Part shown: piece by piece, positions 7,351 to 15,085 of the stretch
Position numbering within the stretch: position 1 is the stretch's first letter
Layout: every line of letters starts with the position of its first letter
Source: CAIOSQ01 sp044359885
GTDB taxonomy: Bacteria; Pseudomonadota; Alphaproteobacteria; CACIAM-22H2
Direction: 5' to 3'
NCBI GenBank assembly: GCA_044359885.1
Contig: JBIKLI010000013.1
Location: forward strand, 1 to 30,478
DNA length: 30,478 nt
The notes under the pieces: model-generated
Seen by the model: only the letters and a program-made list of their open reading frames with translations
What the model was told of the DNA's origin: nothing
Databases searched by the model: none
Made by a program: the position numbers and the translations under genes

Positions 7351-8654
7351 TCGGCGGCTCCGGCGTAGGGGACGTTGCGTCCGCCGTAGCGTCGCACGCG
7401 CACATTCGCCTGCTCGGCATGGCCATAGAAGCCCTCGAGCACGCACAGCCGCGAGCAATGCTCGCCGATCAGCGCCGAGGCGGCGTCGCTCGTGACGCGC
7501 TGGTAGGTGCAGGTCTTGAGGAACTTTCCGACCCAGAGGCCACCGGTGTAGCGCGCGGCGCGGCGCGTGGGCAGCGTGTGGTTGGTGCCGATCACCTTGT
7601 CGCCGTAGGACACGTTGGTGCGGGGTCCGAGGAACATCGCGCCGTAGTTGGTCATGCGCGCGAGGAACCAGTCGGGATCGCGGGTCATGACCTGGACATG
7701 CTCGCAGGCGATGCGATCGGCCTCGCGCGCCATGTCGGCGTCGTCGTCGCAGAGGATGACCTCGCCGAAATCGCGCCAGGCCGCCGCCGCGACGTCGGCG
7801 GTCGGCAGTATCGTCAGCAGCCGCTCGACTTCCGCCATCGTCGCGCGCGCCAGCCGCTCCGAGGTCGTCAGCAGGAAGGCCGGAGAGGTCGGACCGTGCT
7901 CGGCCTGACCCAGCAGATCGGTGGCGCAGATCTCGGCATCGACGGTCTCGTCCGCGATCACCATGGTCTCCGTCGGGCCTGCGAGCAGGTCGATGCCGAC
8001 CCGGCCGAAGAGCTGGCGCTTCGCCTCGGCGACATAGGCGTTGCCAGGACCGACGATCATGTCGACGGGTGCGATGCTGGCGGTCCCCAGCGCCATGGCT
8101 CCCACCGCCTGGACGCCGCCCAGGACGTAGATCTCGTCGGCGCCGCCAAGATGCATCGCGGCGACGATGGCCGGATGCGCCCCGCCCTTGAACGGCGGCG
8201 CGCAGGCGACGATGCGCCTGACCCCCGCGACCCGGGCGGTGACCACCGACATATGGGCCGAGGCCACCATCGGATAGCGCCCGCCGGGCACGTAGCAGCC
8301 GACGGCGTTGACGGGGATGTTGCGATGCCCGAGCACCACGCCCGGCATCGTCTCGACCTCGATGTCCTGCAGGGCCGCCTTCTGCTTCTCGGCGAAGTTG
8401 CGTACCTGGGCCTGGGCGAAGCGGATGTCGTCAAGGTCGCGTTTGGCGACCTTCGACATCGCGGCCTCGATCTCGGCGCCGGTCAGCCGGAAGCTCGCCG
8501 GCGACCAGCCGTCGAACTTGCCGGACAGATCGCGCACCGCGGCGTCGCCGCGCGTCTCGATGTCCGACAGGATGGACTCGACCGTCGAGCGGACCTTCGC
8601 GTCCGCCTCGGCCCTGAGCCCGGCATCGATGCCCCGCTTGAGATGACGCGCCAT
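7347..8654 (-). CDS. histidinol dehydrogenase family protein, HpsN (sulfopropanediol dehydrogenase) type
   Basis: Zinc- and NAD-dependent alcohol-to-acid dehydrogenase of the HisD superfamily, 435 residues. Metal ligands aligned to E. coli HisD are all present: Q250 and H253 (LLGQAEHG), D352 (SYGDKVIGTNH) and H399 (ALIGEHC); catalytic E318-H319 stand in ACEHVQV. The C-terminal stretch YTGGLWVGKFLKTCTYQ differs from biosynthetic HisD and fits the HpsN-like branch, which oxidises small diols such as 3-sulfopropanediol to the acid. No his genes are nearby. Start ATG 8654 is preceded by GAGGG; the longer frame to 8714 adds an unrelated-looking leader. The gene overlaps the downstream SDR by 4 bases. 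Assignment to the HpsN branch is from remembered family patterns, not a tree. Confidence 0.85.
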   Translation of the reverse strand: MARHLKRGIDAGLRAEADAKVRSTVESILSDIETRGDAAVRDLSGKFDGWSPASFRLTGAEIEAAMSKVAKRDLDDIRFAQAQVRNFAEKQKAALQDIEVETMPGVVLGHRNIPVNAVGCYVPGGRYPMVASAHMSVVTARVAGVRRIVACAPPFKGGAHPAIVAAMHLGGADEIYVLGGVQAVGAMALGTASIAPVDMIVGPGNAYVAEAKRQLFGRVGIDLLAGPTETMVIADETVDAEICATDLLGQAEHGPTSPAFLLTTSERLARATMAEVERLLTILPTADVAAAAWRDFGEVILCDDDADMAREADRIACEHVQVMTRDPDWFLARMTNYGAMFLGPRTNVSYGDKVIGTNHTLPTRRAARYTGGLWVGKFLKTCTYQRVTSDAASALIGEHCSRLCVLEGFYGHAEQANVRVRRYGGRNVPYAGAAE

Positions 8655-8728
8655 GTCGGCCCTCGCTCTGGATTGCAGGAGCGGAACAGGCCATGACCGG
8701 GGTCGGGGCGTCAACCGGTCCGCCGCAG

Positions 8729-8757
8729 TTGCCGCCGGCGTCCGGCCCCGCTATATC
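8729..8757 (+). promoter_or_regulatory. promoter of tRNA-Gln
   Basis: TTGCCG (8729-8734), exactly 17 bases, TATATC (8752-8757), ending 12 bases before the mature tRNA 5' end. This is the clearest promoter in the window and it points at the tRNA. It lies in the divergent gap with the HpsN-like gene. Confidence 0.65.
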
Positions 8758-8769
8758 GCAGCGACGCGT

Positions 8770-8844
8770 TGGGGCGTCGCCAAGCGGTAAGGCAGCGGTT
8801 TTTGGTACCGCCATCCCTAGGTTCGAATCCTAGCGCCCCAGCCA
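8770..8844 (+). tRNA. tRNA-Gln (anticodon TTG), CCA encoded
   Basis: Acceptor stem TGGGGCG (8770-8776) pairs with CGCCCCA (8834-8840), followed by discriminator G and an encoded CCA (8842-8844). D-arm contains GCCAAGCGGTAAGGC. The anticodon stem GCGGT/ACCGC encloses the loop TTTTGGT with anticodon TTG, which reads CAA/CAG. The T-arm is CTAGG TTCGAAT CCTAG. The unusual first pair (U-A instead of G-C) is a normal feature of bacterial tRNA-Gln. No integrase or attachment-site duplication is seen at its 3' end. Confidence 0.97.
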
Positions 8845-8911
8845 TCCCTTGCCCGGCGCGAGGCTCGCTTGCCCGGCCAGCGGACCTGCGGGTCACCATG
8901 GAGAGTCCGCG

Positions 8912-9751
8912 ATGAACCGACCCGCCCGCGCCGCCTGCGTCATCGGCTGGCCGGCGAAGCAGTCCCGTTCGCCCAGGCTGCATGGCTACTGGCTGCGCCG
9001 TTACGGGATCGACGGCGATTATCGCATCGAGGAGCAGCCGCCCGAGGCCTTCGCGGGCTTCGTGCGCGACCTGGCGGCGCATGGCTATGTCGGCGCCAAC
9101 GTGACGATGCCGCACAAGGACGCCGCCTTTGCGCTGTCGCAGCCCGACGATCGCGCCCGGGCGGTCGGCGCGGCGAACACGCTGTGGCTGGAAGGCGACA
9201 CGCTCCGGTCGACCAACACGGATGTCGAGGGCTTCGTCGACGCGCTCGATGCCATGGCGCCCGGCTGGGACCGCACGACGCGCTCGGCCGTCATCCTGGG
9301 CGCGGGCGGCACCGGCCGCGCGATCGCCTATGGTTTCCTGGAGCGGGGCCTGGGCGAGATCCATGTCGTCAACCGGACCCTCGCCAAGGCCGAGGAGATC
9401 CGCGCGCGCTTCGGTTCCGCGATCCATCCCGCAAGCTGGGAGGATCTGCCGCGCCTGCTGCGCGACACGCGGCTGCTCGCCAACGCCACCTCGGTCGGCA
9501 TGATCGGCAAGGATCGGATGGCGTTCGACCTGTCGCCGATGCCCGAGGGCAGCGTCGTCGCCGACGCGGTCAATGTTCCGCTGGTGACGCCGCTGCTCGC
9601 CGCGGCGGAACAGCGCGGCTTTCGGACGTCCAATGGCCTGGAGATGCTGCTGCGCCAGGCGGTACGCGGTTTCCAGCTGTGGTTCGGCGTGCGCCCCGAG
9701 GTGACCGACGAACTGCGCCAGCTGATCGCCGCCGACATCCCGCCGCGCTGA
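8912..9751 (+). CDS. shikimate dehydrogenase family protein (AroE-like)
   Basis: NADP-dependent reductase of the shikimate/quinate dehydrogenase family, 279 residues. Visible: shikimate-contact serines S18 and S20 (KQSRSP), catalytic K69 (NVTMPHKD), N89 (GAANT), D104 (NTDVEGF), NADP loop GAGGTG (130-135), NRT adenine-phosphate contact (154-156), NATSVGM (191-197) and Q249 in LLRQAVRGFQLWFG. The usual V-Y-x-P element near the nicotinamide site reads AVNVP here, so Tyr is replaced by Asn (221). That, and its isolation from aro genes, leaves open whether it is the biosynthetic AroE or a paralogue acting on shikimate, quinate or a related compound. Start ATG 8912 has GGAGAG upstream; the frame extended to 8849 begins right behind the tRNA and is not used. 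Confidence 0.88.
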   Translation: MNRPARAACVIGWPAKQSRSPRLHGYWLRRYGIDGDYRIEEQPPEAFAGFVRDLAAHGYVGANVTMPHKDAAFALSQPDDRARAVGAANTLWLEGDTLRSTNTDVEGFVDALDAMAPGWDRTTRSAVILGAGGTGRAIAYGFLERGLGEIHVVNRTLAKAEEIRARFGSAIHPASWEDLPRLLRDTRLLANATSVGMIGKDRMAFDLSPMPEGSVVADAVNVPLVTPLLAAAEQRGFRTSNGLEMLLRQAVRGFQLWFGVRPEVTDELRQLIAADIPPR

Positions 9752-9752
9752 A

Positions 9753-9782
9753 CCCGCTCCGCGGGCGTCGTCACCCGCCCGC
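9753..9782. terminator. hairpin region between convergent genes (possible terminator)
   Basis: Two overlapping hairpins can form in the 19-base convergent gap: CCCGC-TCC-GCGGG (9753-9765) and GCGGGCG (9761-9767) with CGCCCGC (9776-9782). They are mutually exclusive because they share 9761-9765. There is no T-tract, so intrinsic termination is uncertain. Confidence 0.3.
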
Positions 9783-10739
9783 GATGCCGCGGAACATGAT
9801 CCGGGCGAGATCCTCGAGGCCGGTCGCCGGCGCCCAGCCCCAGTCCCGCCGCGCCTGGGAATCGTCGATCCTGCAGGGCCAGGATTCCGCGATCTGCTGG
9901 CGGTGATCGGGCTCGTAGCGGCATTCGAAGCCCGGGACATGACGGGCGACTTCGGCGGCCAGTTCCGCCGCGCTGAAGGCGAGCCCGCCCATGTTGTAGC
10001 CGGTGCGCACCGTCAGCGCGGCAGGGTCCGCGGCCATCAGCTGCAGCGTGCCGCGGATCGCGTCGTCGATATAGAGCAGGGGCAGGACGGTGTCCGGCCG
10101 CACGAAGCACGTGTAGCGACCCTCGCGCCGCGCCGCGAAGAAGATCTCGACCGCGTAGTCGGTCGTGCCGCCGCCCGTGAAGGCGCGGTAGCTGAGCAGG
10201 CCCGGATAGCGGATGCTCCGCACGTCCAGGCCGTGGCGGCGTGCGTAGTAGCTGCAGAGCGCCTCCCCGGCCAGCTTCGTCACCCCGTACATCGTCCCCG
10301 GTTCCAGGATCGTGCGCTGCGGGGTGTCTTCGCGCGGCGTGGTCGGGCCGAATACGGCGATCGAGCTGGGCCAGAACACCTGCCGCAGCGACAGCTCGAC
10401 GCCCAGGTCAAGCACATGCTTCAGGCTGACGAGGTTGACGTCCCAGGCGCGATCCGGCTCCGCCTCGCCGCGTGCGGAGAGCAGCGTCGAGAGATGGCAC
10501 ACCGCGTCGACGCGATGCGCGCGGATCGCGTCGTGCAGCGCCTGCCTGTCGGTGGCGTCGATCGTCGTGCAGGGCCCGCCGCGGCGCATTTCTCCGGGAA
10601 GCGGCGTAAGATTGCCCGCGGCGATCACGTTCTCGGCGCCCAGCTCGGCGCGCAGCACCGGAACCAGGTCGGCACCCACCTGGCCGGCGGCGCCGGTGAC
10701 GAGGATGCGGCTGAAGCGCGCGGAAAGGCCATATGACAT
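9771..10739 (-). CDS. L-threonine 3-dehydrogenase, SDR (GalE-like) type
   Basis: Extended SDR of 322 residues. Rossmann loop GAAGQVG (16-22), catalytic serine in WPSSIAVFGP (124-132), Y151xxxK155 in YGVTKLAGE, then RYPGLLSY (178-184) and GGGTTDYAVEIF (189-200), which is the signature of the NAD-dependent, metal-free L-threonine 3-dehydrogenases of the epimerase superfamily rather than of sugar epimerases. The product, 2-amino-3-ketobutyrate, is normally split by Kbl to glycine and acetyl-CoA; no kbl is present in the window. The ATG at 10739 starts the Rossmann strand after ten residues. Convergent with the AroE-like gene and divergent from the acetyltransferase gene. A general NAD-dependent epimerase/dehydratase is the fallback name. 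Confidence 0.83.
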   Translation of the reverse strand: MSYGLSARFSRILVTGAAGQVGADLVPVLRAELGAENVIAAGNLTPLPGEMRRGGPCTTIDATDRQALHDAIRAHRVDAVCHLSTLLSARGEAEPDRAWDVNLVSLKHVLDLGVELSLRQVFWPSSIAVFGPTTPREDTPQRTILEPGTMYGVTKLAGEALCSYYARRHGLDVRSIRYPGLLSYRAFTGGGTTDYAVEIFFAARREGRYTCFVRPDTVLPLLYIDDAIRGTLQLMAADPAALTVRTGYNMGGLAFSAAELAAEVARHVPGFECRYEPDHRQQIAESWPCRIDDSQARRDWGWAPATGLEDLARIMFRGIAGG

Positions 10740-10938
10740 GTCTCGAATCTATCCGACGCCGCGGCGTCACGCATCACCGGTCGCGCGCGCCGGTCTTGGG
10801 GGCGGCGTCGGCCGGGCTCGCCCCGGCAGGCTTGTTCAGGACCTTCACGGCGCGGTGCCGCCCGGCATGGCCAGGCCGATGCGCCGCGGCGTCTCGCAGA
10901 CGCCCGGCCCGGATTGCGTCGCGCGACCGGCTTGAGCG

Positions 10939-11955
10939 ATGCGCGCCGACGATCTTCCGCCGTCGCTGCGATCCTTTCTCGTCGATCCCGGCCGCCTGCC
11001 GGACGACGTGTCGGGGGTCTGGGATGCGCTTGCGGCGCGCTCCGCGGTTCCCGATCCGTCCTGCTGCGGCCCGGTCTGGCAGGCGACCGCCCTGGCATGT
11101 TCGCGCCGCGCCGGCGCGCCCGTCTTCCTTCGCCAGTCCGGCGACAGCCAGATCGCCTTCGCGCTGTCGGCATCGCCGTCGGGATTGCATTTCGGGCCCC
11201 TCGAGGCCCATTGGGGCTTCGGCTGTCCGATGCTGGGACCGGGGGCGAGCGACCTGCTCTTCGACATGATCGGGCAGCTGAGGGGGGCTGCGCTTCCGGT
11301 GCCGGTCACGATCGATGTTCCGGGCCTCCAGCCCGGCGGTCTGCATGAGCGACAGCTTGCGGTCGCCTTTCCCGACCGGCACCTGCTCGAGCAGGACCCC
11401 CATGCCGCGGCAAGCCTGGGCGGCGGCATCGAAGGCTGGATGTCCCGGCGCAGCGCCAATTTCCGCCGCAACCTGCAACGCGCCCGGCGCGCGGCCGATG
11501 GCCATGGCCTCGGTTTCGAACGGCATGCCCCGCTGACCGCGCAGCAGGCCCGCGCCCTCTATCGGCGCATGCTCGACATCGAGGTCAGGAGCTGGAAGGG
11601 ACCGGGGCGCGAAGGGCTGCTGGCCCTGCCCGAATTCTACGGCATGCTTCTGGAGGCCTATGCACGACGCGGCGCCGCCCGGGTGATCATCGCGCGGGCC
11701 GGGCGCGAAGACGTCGGCTTCTGCTTCGGCGGCCTGTCCCGCGGGATCTATCGTGGCCAGCAGACCAGCTATGTCCAGGCCTGGCGCGACGTCAGCCCCG
11801 GCTTGCTGATGCATCGGGAGACCGCGAGCTGGCTGTGCGAAGACGGCGCCCGCCTGCAGCATTTCGGCCCCGCGCAGCCCGGCATGGACTACAAGGCCAG
11901 GTTCTGCGAGCTGCTCCAGCCCAGCGTACGCGTGATCGCGGATCTGGAACGCTGA
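10939..11955 (+). CDS. GNAT family N-acetyltransferase (Acetyltransf_6, CelD/FemAB-like)
   Basis: 338 residues resembling the BioF2/CelD-like acyltransferase group with a duplicated GNAT fold. Recognisable parts: the basic patch SANFRRNLQRARR in the middle, EVRSWKG, FYGMLLEAYARRGAARV, GREDVGFCFGG and the final strand region YRGQQTSYVQAW ... VSPGLLM. These proteins transfer acyl or aminoacyl groups; members near polysaccharide genes modify exopolysaccharide or peptidoglycan precursors. No signal peptide or membrane helix is visible, so it should be cytosolic. The neighbour is divergent and unrelated in pathway. The 199-base gap upstream (10740-10938) has no obvious promoter or second gene. Substrate unknown. 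Confidence 0.8.
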   Translation: MRADDLPPSLRSFLVDPGRLPDDVSGVWDALAARSAVPDPSCCGPVWQATALACSRRAGAPVFLRQSGDSQIAFALSASPSGLHFGPLEAHWGFGCPMLGPGASDLLFDMIGQLRGAALPVPVTIDVPGLQPGGLHERQLAVAFPDRHLLEQDPHAAASLGGGIEGWMSRRSANFRRNLQRARRAADGHGLGFERHAPLTAQQARALYRRMLDIEVRSWKGPGREGLLALPEFYGMLLEAYARRGAARVIIARAGREDVGFCFGGLSRGIYRGQQTSYVQAWRDVSPGLLMHRETASWLCEDGARLQHFGPAQPGMDYKARFCELLQPSVRVIADLER

Positions 11956-11962
11956 CCCGGAT

Positions 11963-11985
11963 GGGGCGCGACATCGCGCGGCCCC
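11963..11985. terminator. GC-rich hairpin between convergent genes
   Basis: GGGGCGCG and CGCGCGGCCCC can pair with one bulged base across the short loop ACAT, within the 61-base gap separating the acetyltransferase and C-S lyase stops. No T-tract; a possible weak bidirectional terminator. Confidence 0.3.
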
Positions 11986-12016
11986 GCGTCGCGTCCTTGC
12001 GCCGGGGCTCCGTCTC

Positions 12017-13189
12017 TCAGGACGTCGATCGCGCCAGCGCCGCCTCCATGCGGTCGAGCGCTTGGGCGAGGGTGGCGCGGCGGCAGCCGAAATTGAGCCG
12101 GACATGGCCCTCGCCCAGCGGGCCGAACTCGCCGCCGGGCGATAGGGCGACGCGCGCATGATCCAGGAAGAAGGCCTGCGGGTCGACGCCCAGCGCCAGT
12201 CTGCGGCAATCGAGCCAGGCCAGGAACGACGCCTGGGGCGGGCGGAAGCCGATCGCGGGGAAGCGGCGTGCGATCTCGCGCGTCAGGAAGTCGCGGTTGG
12301 CGCCAAGATAGGCGACCAGCGCGCGACGCCAGGCTTCGCATCCGGTCAGCGCGGCCTGCGTCGCCGCGAGCCCCATCAGATTGACGCTGTCGACCATGCC
12401 GGCGCGCGCGGCGGTGACGCGCTGGCGCAGCGCGGCGTCCGGGATGATCGCGAAGGCGGCCTTCAGGCCGGCGACGTTGTAGGTCTTGCTGGCCGACATC
12501 AGCGTGACGCTGTGCGCGGCGATCTCGGGTGCGAGCGAGGCGATCGGGACATGGCGACGGGCGTCGCCGTCGAGGACGAGGTCGCAGTGGATCTCGTCGG
12601 AGACGACCAGGACATCGTTGGCGAGGCAGGTCTGGGCGATCGCCGCGAGCTCGGCGCGCGCATAGACCTTGCCGGTGGGATTATGCGGATTGCACAGCAG
12701 CAGCGCGCGCGTGTCCGGGGCGCCCAGCGCCGCATCCAGCGCCGGCAGATCCGCTTCGATGTCGTCGGCCGTCGCGGCCAGGGGCACCTCGACGCGGCGC
12801 AGACCCCAATGCCCCGGCGCGGCGCGCAGCGGCGCGTAGACCGGCGTCTGGATCACGACGCCGTCGCCCGGTTTCAGCAGGCCGCGCAGCGCCATGTTGA
12901 AGCCGGGCTCGACGCCCGGCAGCATCACGACGGCCTCGGGCGCCACGCGCCAGCCATGCCGCTGCTCCAGCATCGCGACGATGGCCTCGATCAGGGCCGG
13001 CGTCGCCGCCGCATAGCCGAAGGCCGCATGCTCGACGCGCGCGCGCAGCGCCTCGAGGACGGGCCGGGGCACGGCAAAGTCCATGTCCGCGACCCAGAGC
13101 GGCAGCACGTCCGCGTCGTATCGGTTCCATTTGCGGCAGTCCGGGGCCGCGCGGCGGTCGAGCGGTGCGTCGAAGTCGAAGCTGTCCAT
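12017..13189 (-). CDS. PatB/MalY family PLP-dependent C-S lyase / aminotransferase
   Basis: Fold-type I pyridoxal-phosphate enzyme, 390 residues, the PatB/MalY class, which commonly acts as cystathionine or cysteine-conjugate beta-lyase, giving a thiol, pyruvate and ammonia. Visible: LPLWVADMDFAVP (29-41), the MalY/PatB N-terminal signature; VMLPGVEPGFN; CNPHNPTG (166-173); SDEIHCDL (197-204); the Schiff-base lysine K235 in SASKTYNVAG; and a C-terminal LSPGGEFG ... HVRLNFGCRR arginine for substrate carboxylate. It lies 14 bases downstream of the ABC ATPase gene on the same strand and is probably co-transcribed with it, which suggests that the imported compound may contain a C-S bond (inference). 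An ordinary aminotransferase role cannot be excluded. Confidence 0.88.
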   Translation of the reverse strand: MDSFDFDAPLDRRAAPDCRKWNRYDADVLPLWVADMDFAVPRPVLEALRARVEHAAFGYAAATPALIEAIVAMLEQRHGWRVAPEAVVMLPGVEPGFNMALRGLLKPGDGVVIQTPVYAPLRAAPGHWGLRRVEVPLAATADDIEADLPALDAALGAPDTRALLLCNPHNPTGKVYARAELAAIAQTCLANDVLVVSDEIHCDLVLDGDARRHVPIASLAPEIAAHSVTLMSASKTYNVAGLKAAFAIIPDAALRQRVTAARAGMVDSVNLMGLAATQAALTGCEAWRRALVAYLGANRDFLTREIARRFPAIGFRPPQASFLAWLDCRRLALGVDPQAFFLDHARVALSPGGEFGPLGEGHVRLNFGCRRATLAQALDRMEAALARSTS

Positions 13190-13203
13190 GGGTGTGCCGG
13201 ATG

Positions 13204-15000
13204 TCAGGAGTCGGCGAGGACCAGATGGTCTGGCGAAGCCGCCGTGTAGCGGCGCGCGGGCGGGACATGGTCCGGCGGCCGCAGCGGGCTCGGCAATTCA
13301 CCGTCCTCGATCGCCGCGCGATCGCGCCGGCGCGCCGGATCCGGCACCGGCACGGCGGCCAGCAGGCGGCGCGTATAGGGATGGCGCGGGTCGCCGAAGA
13401 CGCTGGCGCGAGGGCCGATCTCGACGATCTCGCCCGATCGCATCACGGCGACGCGGTGGGCGATCCGCTCGACCACGGACATGTCGTGCGAGACGAAGAG
13501 GAAGGCGATGCCGAGATCCCGCTGCAGCTCCAGCATCAGGTTGACGACCTGCGCCTTGATCGAGACGTCCAGCGCCGAGACCGCCTCGTCGGCCACGATC
13601 AGGGCCGGGTCCAGGGCGAGCGCGCGGGCGATGCACAGGCGCTGCTTCTGGCCGCCGGAGAACTGGTGCGGATAGCGCGACAGCATCTCTGCCGGCAGCC
13701 CGACGCGCGCCATCAGCGTCTCGGCGCGCGCGCGCGCCGCCGGCGCATCCGCAAGGCCATGGGCGCGCAGCGGCTCGGCCAGAAGCTCGCCGGCGCTGAG
13801 ACGCGGGTTGAGGCTCGACATCGGGTCCTGGAAGATCATCTGCATGCGTCGCCGGTAGCGGCGCAGCGTCTCCCCGGACAGCGCCAGGACGTCGACGCCG
13901 TCGACCTCGATCGCGCCGGCGGCCGGTTCGACCATTCGCAGGATCGAGCGCCCGATCGTCGACTTGCCGCATCCCGACTCGCCGACCAGCGCCAGCGTCT
14001 CGCCCGCGCGCAGGTCGAAGGACACGTTCTCGACCGCGTGGACCCGGGCGCGCACGCGGCCGAAGATCCCGCCGCGCAGGTCGAAGCGCGTCGTCAGCCC
14101 CTCGACGCGCAGCACGATCGGCGCGGCCGGATCGAGCGGCCGGCCGGCCGGTGCCGCCACGGCGTCGTCGCCGGTCGCTGCGGCCGGGAACGGGGCCGGA
14201 TGGGGCGAGTCGCGCATCGCGCCAAGCCGCGGCACGGCTGCGAGCAGGCTGCGCGTATAGGCGGCGCGCGGTGCGGCGAACACGCCCTCGGTCGTACCGC
14301 TCTCGATGATGCGGGCGTCGCGCATCACCGCCATGCGGTCGGCTGTCTCCGCCACCACCCCCATGTCGTGGGTGATGAACAGCACCGCCATGCCGTCCTC
14401 GTCCTGAAGTTCGCGGATCAGGCGCAGGATCTGCGCCTGCACGGTGACGTCGAGCGCGGTGGTCGGCTCGTCCGCGATCAGCAGGCGCGGCCGGCCCGCC
14501 AGCGCCATCGCGATCATCGCGCGCTGCAGCATGCCGCCGGACAGCTGGTGCGGGTGGTCGTCGAGCCGGCCGCCGGCCCCCGGGATGCGCACGCGGTCGA
14601 GCAGGCGGTGCGCCTCCGCGCGCGCCGCGCGCGGAGGCAGGCCGCGATGCCGGCGCAGGGTTTCGCCCAGCTGCGCGCCGATGGTCATGACCGGGTTCAG
14701 GCTGGTCATCGGCTCCTGGAAGATCATCGCCATCGCCGCGCCGCGCAGTCCTTCCATCTCCGGCTCGCGCAGCGCAAGCAGGTCGCGACCTTCGAGCAGG
14801 ACGCGGCCGCGCACCCGCGCGGCGGGCGGCAGCAGCCGCATGACCGACAGCGCGGTGACGCTCTTGCCGGAACCCGACTCGCCGACCAGGGCGAGCGTCT
14901 CGCGCGACGCCACCGAAAAGGCGACGTCGTCGACGACGGTTCGCCAGCCCTCCGCCGCTGGAAACGAGGTCGTCAGGCCGGCGACGTCGAGGACGACCAA
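13204..15000 (-). CDS. dipeptide/oligopeptide ABC transporter, tandem ATP-binding protein (DppD-DppF fusion, GsiA-like)
   Basis: Energises import through a Dpp/Opp/Gsi-type permease. 598 residues with two complete nucleotide-binding domains: first Walker A GESGSGKS (about 40-47), signature HQLSGGMLQR, Walker B LLIADEPTTALD; second Walker A GESGCGKST, signature HQFSGGQKQR, Walker B LIVADEAVSALD. Each half ends in the peptide-transporter extension HPYTRRLLAAVP or AAYTRSLLAAVP. In the second Walker B the usual Pro after DE is Ala. Start: no ATG fits; TTG at 15000 has GGAG seven bases upstream (15011-15008) and begins just before the first strand, whereas the ATG at 15087 would overlap the divergent gene. 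The permeases and binding protein lie on the other strand from 16045, so the transporter is split across a divergent promoter. Confidence 0.92.
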   Translation of the reverse strand: MVVLDVAGLTTSFPAAEGWRTVVDDVAFSVASRETLALVGESGSGKSVTALSVMRLLPPAARVRGRVLLEGRDLLALREPEMEGLRGAAMAMIFQEPMTSLNPVMTIGAQLGETLRRHRGLPPRAARAEAHRLLDRVRIPGAGGRLDDHPHQLSGGMLQRAMIAMALAGRPRLLIADEPTTALDVTVQAQILRLIRELQDEDGMAVLFITHDMGVVAETADRMAVMRDARIIESGTTEGVFAAPRAAYTRSLLAAVPRLGAMRDSPHPAPFPAAATGDDAVAAPAGRPLDPAAPIVLRVEGLTTRFDLRGGIFGRVRARVHAVENVSFDLRAGETLALVGESGCGKSTIGRSILRMVEPAAGAIEVDGVDVLALSGETLRRYRRRMQMIFQDPMSSLNPRLSAGELLAEPLRAHGLADAPAARARAETLMARVGLPAEMLSRYPHQFSGGQKQRLCIARALALDPALIVADEAVSALDVSIKAQVVNLMLELQRDLGIAFLFVSHDMSVVERIAHRVAVMRSGEIVEIGPRASVFGDPRHPYTRRLLAAVPVPDPARRRDRAAIEDGELPSPLRPPDHVPPARRYTAASPDHLVLADS

Positions 15001-15007
15001 GGGCGGG

Positions 15008-15011
15008 CTCC
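15008..15011 (-). promoter_or_regulatory. ribosome binding site selecting the TTG start of the ABC ATPase
   Basis: GGAG on the minus strand, seven bases from the TTG at 15000-14998. It is the only good Shine-Dalgarno match close to the conserved N-terminus, and supports the non-ATG start. Confidence 0.55.
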
Positions 15012-15030
15012 GATCCGAGGGCGCACGAGC

Positions 15031-15060
15031 TTGTCGCTCGCTCGGGCCCCAGTCTATACC
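15031..15060 (+). promoter_or_regulatory. promoter for the sulfurtransferase gene, with possible opposite-strand -10
   Basis: TTGTCG (15031-15036), 18 bases, TATACC (15055-15060), about 25 bases before the ATG at 15086. The same bases read on the minus strand as GGTATAGAC, so a -10 for the divergent ABC ATPase could overlap, though its -35 is poor. Confidence 0.5.
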
Positions 15061-15085
15061 GTTGGTCCTGGACGGGGGCCATGAC

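Noticed and set aside
7347..8654. Assignment as biosynthetic histidinol dehydrogenase (hisD)
   Set aside because: Zinc and catalytic residues would allow it, but the C-terminal pattern, lack of other his genes and the coupled SDR gene favour the HpsN-type branch.
8770..8911. tRNA-Gln as an integration site of a genomic island
   Set aside because: No integrase gene and no second copy of the tRNA 3' end was seen in the window.
10774..12159. 461-codon minus-strand frame opposite the acetyltransferase, including a GTG-started 24-codon tail at 10774-10848
   Set aside because: The body is antisense to a gene with GNAT features. The tail looks protein-like (VKVLNKPAGASP) but has no ribosome site and no recognised family.
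13722..13738. (GC)n tract in the ABC ATPase gene as a phase-variation site
   Set aside because: The run is short, and such tracts are frequent in this composition; the frame is intact on both sides.
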